Below the pieces are notes generated by a model that saw only the letters and a list, made by a program, of their open reading frames with translations, was not told the origin of the DNA and did not search any database. A stretch of 64,000 nt of DNA. Source: Neckera pumila. Its lineage: Eukaryota; Streptophyta; Bryopsida; Hypnales; Neckeraceae. The stretch spans positions 40,095,413 through 40,159,412 of the forward strand of contig OZ018410.1 of NCBI GenBank assembly GCA_963969595.1. Direction: 5' to 3'. The position numbers were made by a program, and so were the translations under genes. Below, piece after piece: positions 24,445 through 35,988 of this stretch. Each line of letters begins with the position of its first letter. Position 1 is the first letter of the stretch.

Positions 24445-24690
24445 AGTATATTTTACTTTCTTCAATGTACCATTTTAGTGTACATTTTATAAGGGGTTTG
24501 TTTTTGGTGAATACTATGTTTCCACTTCAAAAATTTGTAACTAATTCCATGAAAATATGAAAACGACTTGGGTTGGTTAGATGCCAATTCCATTTTCTTT
24601 CTATGAAAATCTATTGAAAAAATGTTTCAAAGAGTTTAGCTTCCCTCCAAAAGCAATAAGCCCTTAAAAAATTGCTTGAAGAGAAAATTA
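24445..24690 (-). repeat. Inverted partner of the repeat at 17455-17695
   Basis: Reverse-complement relative of 17455-17695, about 7 kb away; diverged but collinear over about 240 bp. Confidence 0.55.
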
Positions 24691-24756
24691 CCTTAGAATG
24701 TTGCCACCAGTTGTACTCAACTTGACCGCAACATTAAAAAGTGACGAAGCACTTAA

Positions 24757-25673
24757 CCCCTAAAGGACCAAGGCCATTTATCTGCCAAAAAATTCTCAAA
24801 ATTGTCATTTCTAGTGCAAAGAGTAAAAAAATCTAAATATTGTTTTTTTGCACATCCAATGATAAGACCTTATACCTAGCTAGTATGAGAATGTGTGGAA
24901 AAAATTGCAGAATTTTTGACCGCACAGATTGCAAGAGATTTGCGTTTAGAGTGAAATTACAAAATATACAACACATTGCGGGACTAGATTCTTTGACTTT
25001 GAACAGTTTTAACTTAAATTTTTTGCACTACAGAGTTTTAAGCTTTAAATCTTTATAGTGGAGAATTGAGTTGACAGTCTAGGAAAAAAAATAAGTTCAA
25101 AAAAACTTAATTTTCATTCTTAAAAAAATTATTAAGTAGACAATAGTACAAGATAGAAGGAAAATCTAAAATATTAATATTTTTTAGATGGAATTAAAAT
25201 GCACTAATCCCAATGGTGAGATTTTTCTATCAAGAAAACTAAACCATATAGAACTTTTTTTTTTAAATTGCAAAGATTGCATTCCAAAATGAATCCTACA
25301 AATTATTTTTTTCAAGAAGATGCTCTAATTGCCCGAAAAACAAGATTGTCTATAACTTTTTCATAAAAAATCCAAATGAAATGAATCAAAGCTTTCCAAA
25401 TAGGCAAAAATATAATCTATAAGGAAAAAAATAAAAAAATAAAAAATAGTTTTTTGCAAAAAAATTTTGCTACCCCTCCTCCCCTGTTTTGAACTTATTT
25501 GGGCATAACTTTTGTTCCCGTGTACCAACTGAAAAAAAAATTATATTCCCACAAAGCTTATCTATTTTCCTATCCTCAAGAAATGTTTCAAAAAATCACA
25601 ACAAAAATTCAGCTCGTAGGTACTTGCCCAAAATCCCATTTGTCCCTCGAATGGGACAATGGTCCTTTAGGGG
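24757..25673 (-). mobile_element. TTAA-type element, family A copy 3
   Basis: Flanked by TTAA at 24753-24756 and 25674-25677; ends cccctaaaggaccaaggcc and acaatggtcctttagggg. 917 bp in reverse orientation to copy 1: its last 60 bases mirror the first 60 of copy 1, including gtaggtacttgcccaaaatc. Confidence 0.85.
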
Positions 25674-25689
25674 TTAATGCCTCATGAGA

Positions 25690-26270
25690 CCTGGCGGTGC
25701 AATAAAGATCCGATGCTCCGCATGAACCACCTCTTAAAGTCCTCACTAAAGTTCTTTCCTTTCTTTTCACACGTTTCACTAGCCTCCAGAAGTCTTTGAC
25801 AAAGGCCATAGTCAAAATTGGCCAAATTGGCATGAGTGTAGAACTATCCACTACAAAGGCCCTCCGTTGCCAAGCAAATGTGGTAGTGAAGGGAGGAAGG
25901 ATGCAACTTGTACCGTGAAGGAGGTGCTGGTGTGGAGCCATTTTTCTCTGGATAAATCTAACAAGCTTGTAGTGTCGTTACCAAGGACCGTTTGCAAGGC
26001 CCGGTGGCAATGCTCTTAGGGCCAGCTTATATGTGAGCCCAGTGGGTAGAAAAAGCAACTAGAAGACAAACACAGTACCACCGATGATCGGCAAGCGGGG
26101 AAGGAGGATAAAAATTGAGTTCTACCGATTCTGGTGTATCTTACACTGTAGAAGGAACACAAAAGTGCCTTCTATATTTCAGCATTGTTGATTGCATCCA
26201 CCTACCGATATATGAAAGAAGGCCTTTAGAGTGGTTGGAGTTTCTTTCTCTCTAACATGAATACACCACT
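25690..26270. other. Moderate-GC unassigned sequence
   Basis: Less AT-rich than its surroundings. A 110-codon minus-strand frame (25609-25941) overlaps the end of a family A element, so it is unlikely to be a gene as drawn. No family recognised. Confidence 0.3.
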
Positions 26271-26278
26271 ACTTGTAA

Positions 26279-27205
26279 CCCCTAGAGGACCAAGGTGATT
26301 TTCCTACCAAAAATGACTCAAATCTGTCATTTCTATTGTAAAGAGAAAAGAGTTTTAAATGTTTTTTTTTTTATGCATATCCAACTGTAAGATCTTATAC
26401 TTGACTAGTATATAAATATGTGAAAGAAGTTTTAGAAACTTTGACCACGTAGATTGCAAGATATATGCATTTAAAGTGAAGAAAACAAGTTTTTTTCCAC
26501 CTTGCTTGACTAGATTTTTTGGCTTTGAATCTTTTTAGTTCAAATTATTTTGCACTACTGATTTTGATTTTCTACTTATTTATGTTAAGTAGTTGAGTTG
26601 AGAATCTACCAAAAAAATTTAGGAAAAAAATTACTTAATTTTCACTCATTAAAAAATTGTTAAATAGAGGTGGGTTCAAGATTGAAGAAAAAACTAAATT
26701 GTTAATAGCTTTTAGATGAAATTGAATCACAATAATCCCAATGGTGAGATTGTTCTAGCAAAGAAATCTAACCCTGTCTAACAGAAAAAATGGAAAAGTT
26801 CTAAAAATGCATTCAGAAATGAATTCTATAAGTTATACTTTTCAAGAAGATGCTTAGATTGCCCGAAAAACTAAGATTGTCCATAACTTTCTCATTATTA
26901 GTCCAAAGTGAATGAAACAAAGCTTCACATGTAGACAAAAATATAGTCTTTGAGTCAAAAAATTGAAAAAAAAAATTATTTTGACATTTTGTGATTTTTT
27001 TGTGCTTCCCGCCAAATTCAATTTTTACTTACTGTGCCATAACTTTTTCTCTCGAGCATCAATGAAAATAAAAATTATGTATTCACAAAGCTCTTGCAAA
27101 AATATATAACCTCAAAAAATCCCAAAATTTTTTACTAAAAATTGAGACAATAGGAACTTGCCCGGACCCAAATTATCCCCGAGGGGACAACCGATCCTTC
27201 AGGGG
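26279..27205 (-). mobile_element. TTAA-type element, family A copy 4
   Basis: Left end cccctagaggaccaaggtg (flank decayed to GTAA), right end accgatccttcagggg followed by TTAA at 27206-27209. 927 bp, reverse orientation, collinear with copy 2, which is its closest relative: both share the gtccccttggggga / tccccgagggga subterminal hairpin. Confidence 0.82.
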
Positions 27206-27419
27206 TTAAAATAGAATGTACAAAGTATTTGGTAGTCGAAGAATGCTCTTCATGAGGAAGTGCATAAAATCACCACAATTGACTCTGTTTCTTCGATGAA
27301 GACTAAATGATGGACATCATTGCCCAATTTTGAGGGGATGCTTCTGCCAAGATTTCGATGAACAATTGATGTTTCGTGCATGGAAAGGACTGCAATACTG
27401 CATCCGGCCCCCAAGAAAG

Positions 27420-27623
27420 TGATGGGGTCCTATTTGTTTAATAATAAAATAAAAATTGAAAAATTGAAAGTGATGATCCTGTTTGTTTCAAAAACAAAAT
27501 AAAAATTGAAAAATGTAAAGTAATGATCCTGTTTGTTTAAAAACAAAATAAAAAAGAATGGTAAAGTGATGATCCTATTTGTTTCAAAATGAAATGAAAT
27601 AAAATGAAATAGAAAGTGATGAT
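27420..27623. repeat. ~60 bp tandem repeat (gtgatgatcctgtttgttt unit)
   Basis: Three to four copies of a unit beginning with a tgatgatcctgtttgttt-type segment followed by A-rich aaacaaaataaaaattgaaa. The copies decay to the right. Confidence 0.7.
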
Positions 27624-28320
27624 GCTAGTACCTTGCGAATTGCTCCCTTGCTGGTGGTGGGATAGGGGGGCGGGTATGGCGTCTGGGTGCTGTTGCCGTC
27701 GGTCTCCCTGTGGCCCTTGACTTCCCGTCCACGGGGGGCAGCCAATGGGCAGCTGCGTGGGAAGCTTCTGCTGTGACTGCAGGTCTCCCCTCCTTGGAAG
27801 CGGACTAGCGGAGAGAGTCCGGAGTTCCGTCAGAGTTGTGGTCATGATGATGACGGAGTAGAATTAGTCTGGACTTTTGGAGTCCGAGAGTGCCGTCATG
27901 CTGAATAGTGCCGAGACTGCCGTCACTTCCGACCGACAATTGACTGGACTAGACTGCCGTAGGGCCAGGGAGAATTGACCCCTGTATTGTCCCGAGTTTT
28001 ACCCTTGCTAGAAAACACTGAAATTCTTTATTTGCCACATTTGATAAAATTTGCAATTTCTGAATTCATATTTGCAATCAGAGGCCCCGAATTCATTATG
28101 AGGCGCGAAGAAATACAAAATTTAAGCGGCACAAAATAGGGAGCAGTTTTTACATTTACCCTTCCGATGGGGCAATCGAAGGGTCAGTCTTCCCTGGCGC
28201 TGTCATAGGGAGGAAAAACAACCCTACCGGTTCCGGTAGTTACGTTAAGGGATATGTAGGCACTGGAGGCGCCAATAAAAAAGAACCACCCAAACAGTAT
28301 GGTGGATGTTTCATGCTTTG
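27624..28320. other. GC-richer unassigned island
   Basis: An island of balanced base composition inside AT-rich repeats, containing gggcgggtatggcg and, near 28205-28260, ccctaccggttccggtag. It may be the remnant of a retroelement or gene fragment. No domain recognised. Confidence 0.3.
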
Positions 28321-28783
28321 TTTTGTTCAATTTTTTTTCATTGGGTCAATGGCGAGGGATTAGGAAGGACTCCAAGACTTGAATCCTGTGAAAGACGCGG
28401 TCTCCAATAGTCACCAAAACTATTTCAATTATTGGACCAATAGATGCATTCTTTGTTTCTAACAGTGGAACCATGAAGTTATTCATCTACAACTTTTCGG
28501 CCTCAATGTCCTTTAAGGGTTAAACATCGACAAGGATGTTTTTTGTCCTACTGGAAGAACGTCCTTGTTTTTCGTCCGATGGAAAAAACTAGAGAATCCT
28601 TCTGACATGACAGAAGTCGGCAACTATTTATCCTTAGAATTTCATTTGTAAAAAATGGAAGTCTTCTACAAAAGTTTGGCTCCCAATGACTACTTTTGCA
28701 ATTTTTTAAGGAAATGATTCACACAATAACCAAAGGGATGATTTATGTGGTCACTAGTCCGACCTTTATAGATTAAGGGTTAA

Positions 28784-28923
28784 TCCTTGAAGGAAGCGCC
28801 CCCCCATGACTAAGGTAGTTACCAAAATCTCCGATTATTAGACCAATAAGTATAATATTTGTTTTTATAGTTAATAGTGAAGTCATCCATTGAACAATTT
28901 AGGTCTTCATTGTCCTTCAAGGG
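28784..28923. mobile_element. Short TTAA-type MITE, family D
   Basis: TTAA at 28780-28783 followed by tccttgaaggaag; the right end attgtccttcaaggg meets TTA(C) at 28924-28927. 140 bp with about 12 bp inverted repeats. The next element starts at the same target site. Confidence 0.65.
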
Positions 28924-28927
28924 TTAC

Positions 28928-30543
28928 CCCCTAAAGGACGGAGTGCTATAATTGTGTAGTCAAACTTGAGAGTCCTTCACATTATATCTTCCATTTCTTC
29001 GCTATTTATGAATGAAATTATTTGGTTTTATATTTTCAAAGATGGAAATACATATCTAATATCTGTCATAAAAAATTTCAAATTACCACAAATTTTTTAA
29101 GAAAAAATGAAGAAAACTCATATCAAACACAAGTTAGAGTATGTGAGTGTTAAAAAAATATATATGTCACTCTATTTTTTAGAATAGTGGTTATAGATCT
29201 TCAACTTCATATTCCACTAAAATGCTCATTTTTAGGATTTAAAAAAAAAAATTCCAAATGAAGAAAAAATTACACTTTAGAAGCTTCATTTTGCTAGTTT
29301 AATTTGCTCAAAAGCCAATAAAATTGTTTGAATGTCAATCAAAATCAAGTTTCAATGGAGGAAAAGTTGAAAATATTGAAATACATTAGATAGTGTACCA
29401 TTTTTTTGATACACTATCCCATATAAAATTTAAGAACAACTTAAATATCTTGAGCTTAATTCAATGATGTGGCTATAGCATTAAAAAAGTTGCACACAAA
29501 AAGTCGGATAAAAAATCATTCATTATTCAATATGCACAATGGCTGTTTGACTATCGAAAGGAAAAAACCCATCCTAGACATTTTTCTGCATATAATTCTA
29601 AAAAAATGTAGTCCCTATTACCAAAGCAGCCAACCCAAGATTATCAAATTCTTACAAGTGCATTCTACATTTTCTCCTTGCAAGTAATTCATTAATTGGA
29701 CACTTTTAGTCTTTAGCCTTAGAAGGGTGTTGAGGATGTTTTCTATCACTTGGATGTTCAAATAGACTTTGTGCATACTAAAGAATGAATGATTTTCATC
29801 CAATTTATTTGTGCAATTTTTTTGATGATATATCTACATGATTGACTTAAATTCGAGACATTTTAGTTGCTTTATTAATTTGTGGAGGTAGTTTATCAAA
29901 AAATGATAACACTATCCAATATATTTCAATACTTTTGAGTTTTTGTCCCTTATAATTTGATTTTGACATTCAAATTAGTCTTTTTTGCTTTTGAACAAAA
30001 CTTGCAAAATGAAGCTTCTAAAGTGCAATTTCTACACTAATAAGAAATTTTGAAAAATCCCTAAAAATAAGTATTTTAACAAAATTTGAAGTTGAAGATT
30101 TACAACCACTTTTCTAAACATAGAATGACATGAAAATTTTCTTTAAACCACAATATTCTACACTATAATGTACTCAATCTATTTTGCAAATTTTAGATTT
30201 TTAGAACATAATTTGTATCTATACATTAAATTAGGATGTTTGTTTTGTTTGCTTATTACGATGAGATTTCCAAAACTATACGTGCCTTGGCAACATTCAT
30301 AGTATTGTTAGAAAACTTTATACAATAAAGGACGCACAAACTTTGTTTCATCGGATGCTTAGACATATAGAATGAAAGTTATGGATTTTTGAGTTATTTT
30401 CTAATCTAAAATTATCCTAAACTATAGATTGTGATGAAGACTAGACCAACACAAAGCTACACTAGTTTGATATAAATTTTTGTCATTTTCTCTTCAAAGA
30501 TTCATAGTTTGACTACAAAATTATAGATTCCATCCTTTAGGGC
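28928..30543. mobile_element. Large foldback TTAA-type element, family C copy 2
   Basis: Left end ccccctaaaggacggagtgc beside a decayed TTAC; right end near catcctttaggg is decayed. The interior is a long imperfect inverted repeat: 29165-29650 pairs with 29655-30133, seen for example in gaagcttcattttg / caaaatgaagcttc and in twin frames that read alike on both strands. Relative of 39817-41113. No coding capacity. Confidence 0.65.
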
Positions 30544-31285
30544 TAAACTCTAACCATAATGCCTATAGAATCTTGATACAAATTCATGGAATTCCAAATT
30601 CAATAATCCAAAGACCAAACAATGTCATGCCCATTAAATTAGTCAAGTCCGTGGATTTCAAATTAGGTCTGATATACTTTGTCATCAAACTTGCATGCAT
30701 ATAAAATCTTACATGGTTTTAGTGTGTTGTAAGCGTGATTGAACAAATATGATCATTAACAAAATTTAGAACTTAATAGGGATTGTGATCGTAATTATCC
30801 ACTGAGTAATTTCTAGCAGCTCTTCTTCATCCACAAACAAGATTGACCTGAAATACTTTCTCGATTACCCAAACTAAGTAACTGAAAAACAGGCATGATG
30901 TTTAGGGATCACTTAATTGTAAACAACTACAGTTCCTGTCAGCCATGCTTCTGGGGGGCGAGGGTCGATACTTGAATCCAAAACTCTCTTCACAACTTAC
31001 AAACAATTCCAAGAAAGATTTTCAGATTGCTGCCTATTGAGCAGTCCAACAATGAGCAGAGAATAGGTTTCAAACGCCACTGCGAACTGTATTAGCATGC
31101 CGGGCAACTATACGGCTATCTATCCAAGGATATAACAGTCTGAACAACCTAATAAAAGTGAGATTCTAGAAGTATTGCTTTGCACAAGTTGCGAGCACTA
31201 GCGTATCCACATTGATACAGGGGAATACTCGTGCAGGGACGTAGAACAAAAGAACATGGGAACATAATATATCTCATATATAATG
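30544..31285. other. Spacer, includes 3' flank of the Hikeshi-like gene
   Basis: No gene or element recognised. The 3' untranslated region of the gene at 31286 should lie in the right half. Confidence 0.4.
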
Positions 31286-32088
31286 TTATAAGGTAAAGCG
31301 ATTGAGATAATCAGGATCCCTTCTAGCTCTTTCCTGAAACTTCTTGAACCACTGATTCAAGATATCCATAGGAATGAGCAGTTTGTCACCTTCTATTGTA
31401 CAGAACGATTGCATGAAGTTGAACAAATTCTCACCCACTTTCAATGCAAGCTCCTCCACCCGCTTCTGTTGGCCTACATTGAGGGCAGGAAGGGTCGCAA
31501 GGTCTTCAACTGAGATCCCAATTTGTGCAGAGGCAGTAGGTGCACCAGGTCCAGTGAGTAGCATTTGGCCACTGCTTGCCCCAGGCCAAAGAAGAGGGAA
31601 CACAGCAGAAGGACATGCGCTATGTACCGCGCCCCGGTATTCAAATTGTGAACCAGGTGTTTGCACATACACAGCTAATGCTTTTCCAGCTGGTAGGGCC
31701 ATTTCATTTAGCAAGAAGATACACATCTCCTTTACTTGATCGTAAGCCTCTCCTGCGGACATGTAGATTTCTCTTAGAATTCATAAAAAGGGAAAATTTA
31801 TTACAATGCTGCAGCAACAGTATAATCGTTTACTAAAAGTGTGACCACAAAATACTTCAAAAAAGGTTCCACTCTCCAGCAGTGCAGCTGTCAAAACTCA
31901 AAAACAGACATCAAATGGTTCAAATCGTCCAATCTGCTAGACAGAACTAACCAAGAGACAATCTTCAGAGGAAAAACAGACTTACCAACAAAATAATTCA
32001 TGTCCAGTATCCATCGGTGATCATCAACTTGGTTGAAAGTGGCGACGCCCAATGGAAAGCTCCGATTAGGGAACAAAACGCCGAACAT
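31286..32088 (-). CDS. Hikeshi/OPI10-like Hsp70 nuclear import factor
   Basis: Human Hikeshi carries ATP-bound Hsp70 into the nucleus during heat stress; plants have a single-domain homologue. Exons 31986-32088 and 31286-31752 in coding order; the split codon G|GA restores N-Y-F-V-G-E-A-Y-D-Q across a GT-AG intron. 189 residues, close to the family's usual 190-200. The N-terminus M-F-G-V-L-F-P-N-R-S-F-P and the I-G-I-S-V-E-D-L, V-G-E-N-L-F-N-F-M-Q-S-F and W-F-K-K-F-Q blocks are hallmarks. The gene sits alone between two repeat-rich blocks. A non-coding first exon further upstream is possible but not demonstrated. Confidence 0.92.
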
Positions 32089-33869
32089 CCTGACAAGCGC
32101 TTTCAGGAGCCAAGTCTTATTCTCCTCTAATCTAAACTGTCAAAACATTCACACCCAGCTAATTCCCCACGACACGCTATCGAAGTGACAATAACCAGCA
32201 GCAGCGCAGCAGGAAGGGTTTGTACGCCAATTGCTCCTGCAAAGCCAAAAGTGTACAAAATTTGAGAGTGCACCGCATTCAGCTCAACAAAGGACAGGGA
32301 AGATCACTACCACTTCTACAAATCTTAAAACAGTCGAGAAAGAATAACCAGACAAGGTACACAGGTGGCGTTTAAGAAATTTCTCAAGCGCCATTTGAAG
32401 TGTAAAGGCTTCTACTCCACTAATCGCATTTCTGAAGTAGACTGATCGAGGCCTAGTCTATGAGTTCAAACCCTGTTTTATTCTTAGCGTTGCCGCCCCC
32501 ATTCTGCAAGCTAAACATGCACACTTCAAATCAACAATTTGAAAGTCCACATGAAAGGACTTCTCGACACTTTTAATATATATACACATTTTATATACTC
32601 GTAAATGCAGCCCTAAACCCTACATCGGGCACAGCAGTTCGTTGGTGTCAGGGCTTTACCCCTGAACTTGAACAGCTGCTTTCGTCACAACAGCTTCACC
32701 ACAACGCACTTGAGCATAAACGTACACAATCAAATCAGGTTTCGAGAATTTAATTTGATGAAATGAACTTCTAAACATGCAAAATTTGAAGATTTGAATT
32801 TCACAAATTCGAAGATTTTTAAAACTCCTATTTCATTGTTAGTCAAGATTATTGCCTAGATCCAGCTGTGTAACAGCGAGGACCACATAAACAATGCACA
32901 GATCCTGTTTCCGCGACAGGACGCCACAACTGCAGATCTTTAAGGTCGACAAGAACTCCACAAACTGAACATATTCAAACCCAGGCATGCAAACGCCTCA
33001 ACCTTACCAACCCCCAATGTAATCCATTCAACCCTCTAATAATGACACTGCTTCGGGGGGACAATGGGCTTCTGTCTATGCTATACAACATGACAGATTG
33101 GAGAGGATTAAGTGTACAATCAAATCTATAATCAATTATACTACAACAAACCGTAAACATAATACTCTCAACAGTCTGCGAATGGGACCGATAACATTAC
33201 GCTCGATTTGAAGCTGTGCACCATAGTTAAAATACGAAGGTCTCGAGGTGAACAATCGAGACTTCCTTTCCTAAAATAATCTCGGTTTCTTCATAAGAAA
33301 ATTCAGAAAAATCAGAAAAGTAAAACCCACTTCCGAAAAGCTCCAGACTTCAGTCCCGAGATGGAGGAGCGTGCTCAACTGAAGACTGGGGTATGGAGCT
33401 GAAAACATTTACCTCTGCGCTAAATTAGCTGGTGTCAAGACCTGGGTCTCGAGCAATGTGAAAAACCCTCCACCAAATCACAAAGTGTGATGATTTCTTC
33501 AACCAAACAAGGAAGTGCAGATCGCACTGACGACGCGGGTAGAGAATTCACGAAGAAAGCATGAAAAAAATTCGATAATTTCCTTCTCTTGTCAAAGAAA
33601 GGGCTAGGGTTAGGGCTGCACTCAAGCAGCAGCATTAGCGGGAGAAAGCCAGGTGGCGTGATTCCGGGACGACGGGTCCCCGACACGTGGAAATTCGTCT
33701 CAGCCCAATTGGTACTTCAGGGATTTTTCCCCAGAATTGACGATTTGAGAAAAATCTCATAAAGTACTATATGGAAGAATATTTTGGAGTTGATATACAA
33801 CTAAAAGTTGTAGAATTTGAGTTAGATTCCATACGTACATTTAATCCTATAATGTCACTAAAGTCATTA
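32089..33869 (-). promoter_or_regulatory. Upstream region of the Hikeshi-like gene
   Basis: No separate gene recognised. A G-box core CACGTG lies at 33684-33689. Base composition rises around 33350-33700, as at a plant promoter, so transcription might start there with an intron in the leader; this is inference only. Confidence 0.3.
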
Positions 33870-34204
33870 GGGGTAGCCACTATTCCTTCATCATAGTTCG
33901 AGGAGGTTGAGAAGGGGGACGTGGTGCTTAGTCGTTGGTTCTCTGCGGCTTGTGTTGTCCCCATCCCATGAAGGTTGAGAAGAACCATTGTTCTCCTCCA
34001 TAGGATCCGAATGGGCGTGAAGAAGTTTACACTCAGAGGATTTCTTATGTTGTGCTTGTGCGGTAGGGTCCGTTCTCTATTCTTAGTCTCCACACCATCT
34101 CATTGGGGGGTCACACCTTCTTCATTCCGCCAGGCTCCTATTGGCTCCACATTTCTCTCTCCACCTTCTCATTCTTCATAGAAGCAAGAAGGTGTGACTA
34201 CCCC
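33870..34204. mobile_element. TA-flanked MITE (GGGGTAG ends)
   Basis: Left ggggtagccactattccttc, right gcaagaaggtgtgactacccc: inverted repeats of about 18 bp with a few mismatches. TA at 33868-33869 and 34205-34206. 335 bp. An internal copy of the terminus-like gggggtcacaccttc lies at 34106. Probably Tc1/mariner-related. Confidence 0.6.
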
Positions 34205-34851
34205 TATTTTGTGACTTTTGGATAACAATGCGATAATCTACATAGAGATTGGAAGCATTTTTTCATCCACTTTTTTCTTGTTGACCTTTCATGGTGGTGT
34301 ATGAAGAGTATCCAATTGAATTTGTAGTCTTGCTGGTGTTTGTTTTTACGTAAATGAGAAGTTAGCAAAAAAAAACGGATCACAAAATATGCCATTTTAG
34401 TGTATTTTAGGAAGTTGTTGCTCCTTGCTTTAAATATGAAATTTCTCCATAAAAATGATATTTTTTGAGTTTGAGCTTAACTCACAAAATGAAAGTAACC
34501 TATTCTAGTTTCTACTCCAACTGAATTTTGAAAAAATTCCTAATATTGAATATCTTATTGCAATTTGAACTTTGGATGTGTATTCAATGTCTACTAGTGT
34601 GGCCCTGTGCCGTTGGCCCAATTTTCATCCTGATTTAGATATGCTTTTTTTTCTTTTATTCATATTTTTCATATTTTTCCATCATGTATTAGAAATTATA
34701 TTGTGCATATCATACTTAAATGTTTAGAAAAAGGGATTCAAAGACAATTAGCATTTGTAGAGTGGTGATTTAGAGTAGTAGACAAAAACACTCTTAAAAA
34801 TGATTTCTGCTAGTTAAAAATTTATATTAAAACTTCAGAATATACAATAGA

Positions 34852-35142
34852 CCATTCCCGGTTCCACTTCTGGTTTCACTCCCAAAAGCAAGAACGCCAC
34901 AAAATCAAAGTAAAAGTAATTTATCTAACTCTTGGTTCCACTCCCAATTCTACTCCTAGAAGCAAGAACGCCACCAAAATCAAAGCAAAAGTAATTTTCT
35001 AACTCCCGGTTCCATTCCCAGTTCTACTCCCAGAAGCAAGAACGCCACCAAAATCAATGTAAAAGCAATTTTCTAACTCTCGATTCTACTCCCAGTAGCA
35101 AGAACGCCACCAAAATCAAAGTAAAAGTAATTTTCTAATTTT
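34852..35142. repeat. Tandem repeat block 1 (agcaagaacgccaccaaaat unit)
   Basis: About four units of 57-75 bp. Each contains ctcccagttctactcccag, agcaagaacgccaccaaaat and gtaaaagtaattttctaact. The block runs into the composite repeat at 35143 and is repeated as a set further right. Confidence 0.85.
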
Positions 35143-35340
35143 TTAATCAATAAATACTTTGAAATTCAATAACTTTTGCACCACCGCTCCAAACGCCACG
35201 AAACCAAGCCGGTGCACCCCTCCTCGGCAAGAGCTTTCTGACAATACCAAGCGCGCGGCCGAGGGATGCACGGCCAGGAAGTTGTCTACGCTACAAACAA
35301 AACAAAATAAAACAAAACAAACAAACAAACAAACAGCCTC
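35143..35340 (+). repeat. Composite dispersed repeat with (CAAAA)n/(CAAA)n tail, copy 1
   Basis: Contains actttgaaattcaataactt, gccacgaaaccaagccggtg and cctcctcggcaagagctttc, then a CAAAA/CAAA array. It matches 35709-35988 almost base for base outside the array, and the reverse complement of 19540-19835. A simple-repeat 3' tail resembles some non-LTR retroposons, but no target duplication was found. Confidence 0.75.
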
Positions 35341-35369
35341 ATTTAAGGTATTGACCAGTGTGACCCTGT

Positions 35370-35708
35370 GCCATTGGTTCCACTCCTAGAAGCAAGAATG
35401 CCACCAAAATCAAAGTAAAAGTAATTTTCTAACTCTTGGTTCCACTCCTAGTTCCACTCCTAGAAGCAAGAACGCCACCAAAATCAAAGCAAAAGTATTT
35501 TTCTAATTCCTGGTTCTACTCCCAGTTCCACTCCCAGAAGCAAGAACGCCACCAAAATCAAAGTAAAAGCAATTTTCTAACTCTCGGTTCTACTCCCAGT
35601 AGCAAGAACGCCACCAAAATAAAAATAAAAGCAATTTTCTAACTCTCGGTTCCACTCCCAGTAGCAAGAACGCCACCAAAATCAAAGTAAAAGTAATTTT
35701 CTAATTTT
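35370..35708. repeat. Tandem repeat block 2 (same unit as block 1)
   Basis: About five units of the agcaagaacgccaccaaaat repeat, expanded by one unit relative to block 1. Blocks and tails alternate (block, tail, block, tail), which implies one duplication of the whole composite. Confidence 0.85.
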
Positions 35709-35988
35709 TTAATCAATAAATACTTTGAAATTCAATAACTTTTGCACCACCGCTCCAAACGCCACGAAACCAAGCCGGTGCACCCCTCCTCGGCGAGAGC
35801 TTTCCGACAGTACCAAGCACGCGGCCGAGGGATGCACGGTCAGGAAGTTGTCCACGCTACAAACAAAACAAAACAAAACAAAACAAAACAAAACAAAACA
35901 AAACAAACAAACAAACAAACAAACAAACAAACAAACAAACAAACAAACAAACAAACAAACAAACAAACAAACTCATTTAAGGTATTGA
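35709..35988 (+). repeat. Composite dispersed repeat, copy 2, with long (AAAAC)n(AAAC)n array
   Basis: Second copy of the composite. Its array has expanded to over 100 bp (about 35860-35905 AAAAC units, then about 35905-35972 AAAC units) against about 45 bp in copy 1. Open frames through the array (poly Thr-Lys-Gln-Asn, or Cys-Leu-Phe-Val) are artefacts of the repeat. Confidence 0.85.

Noticed and set aside
12700..31000. CRISPR-like or phage-like repeat array
   Set aside because: Repeats are long, dispersed, in both orientations and bounded by target duplications; this is eukaryotic transposon content.
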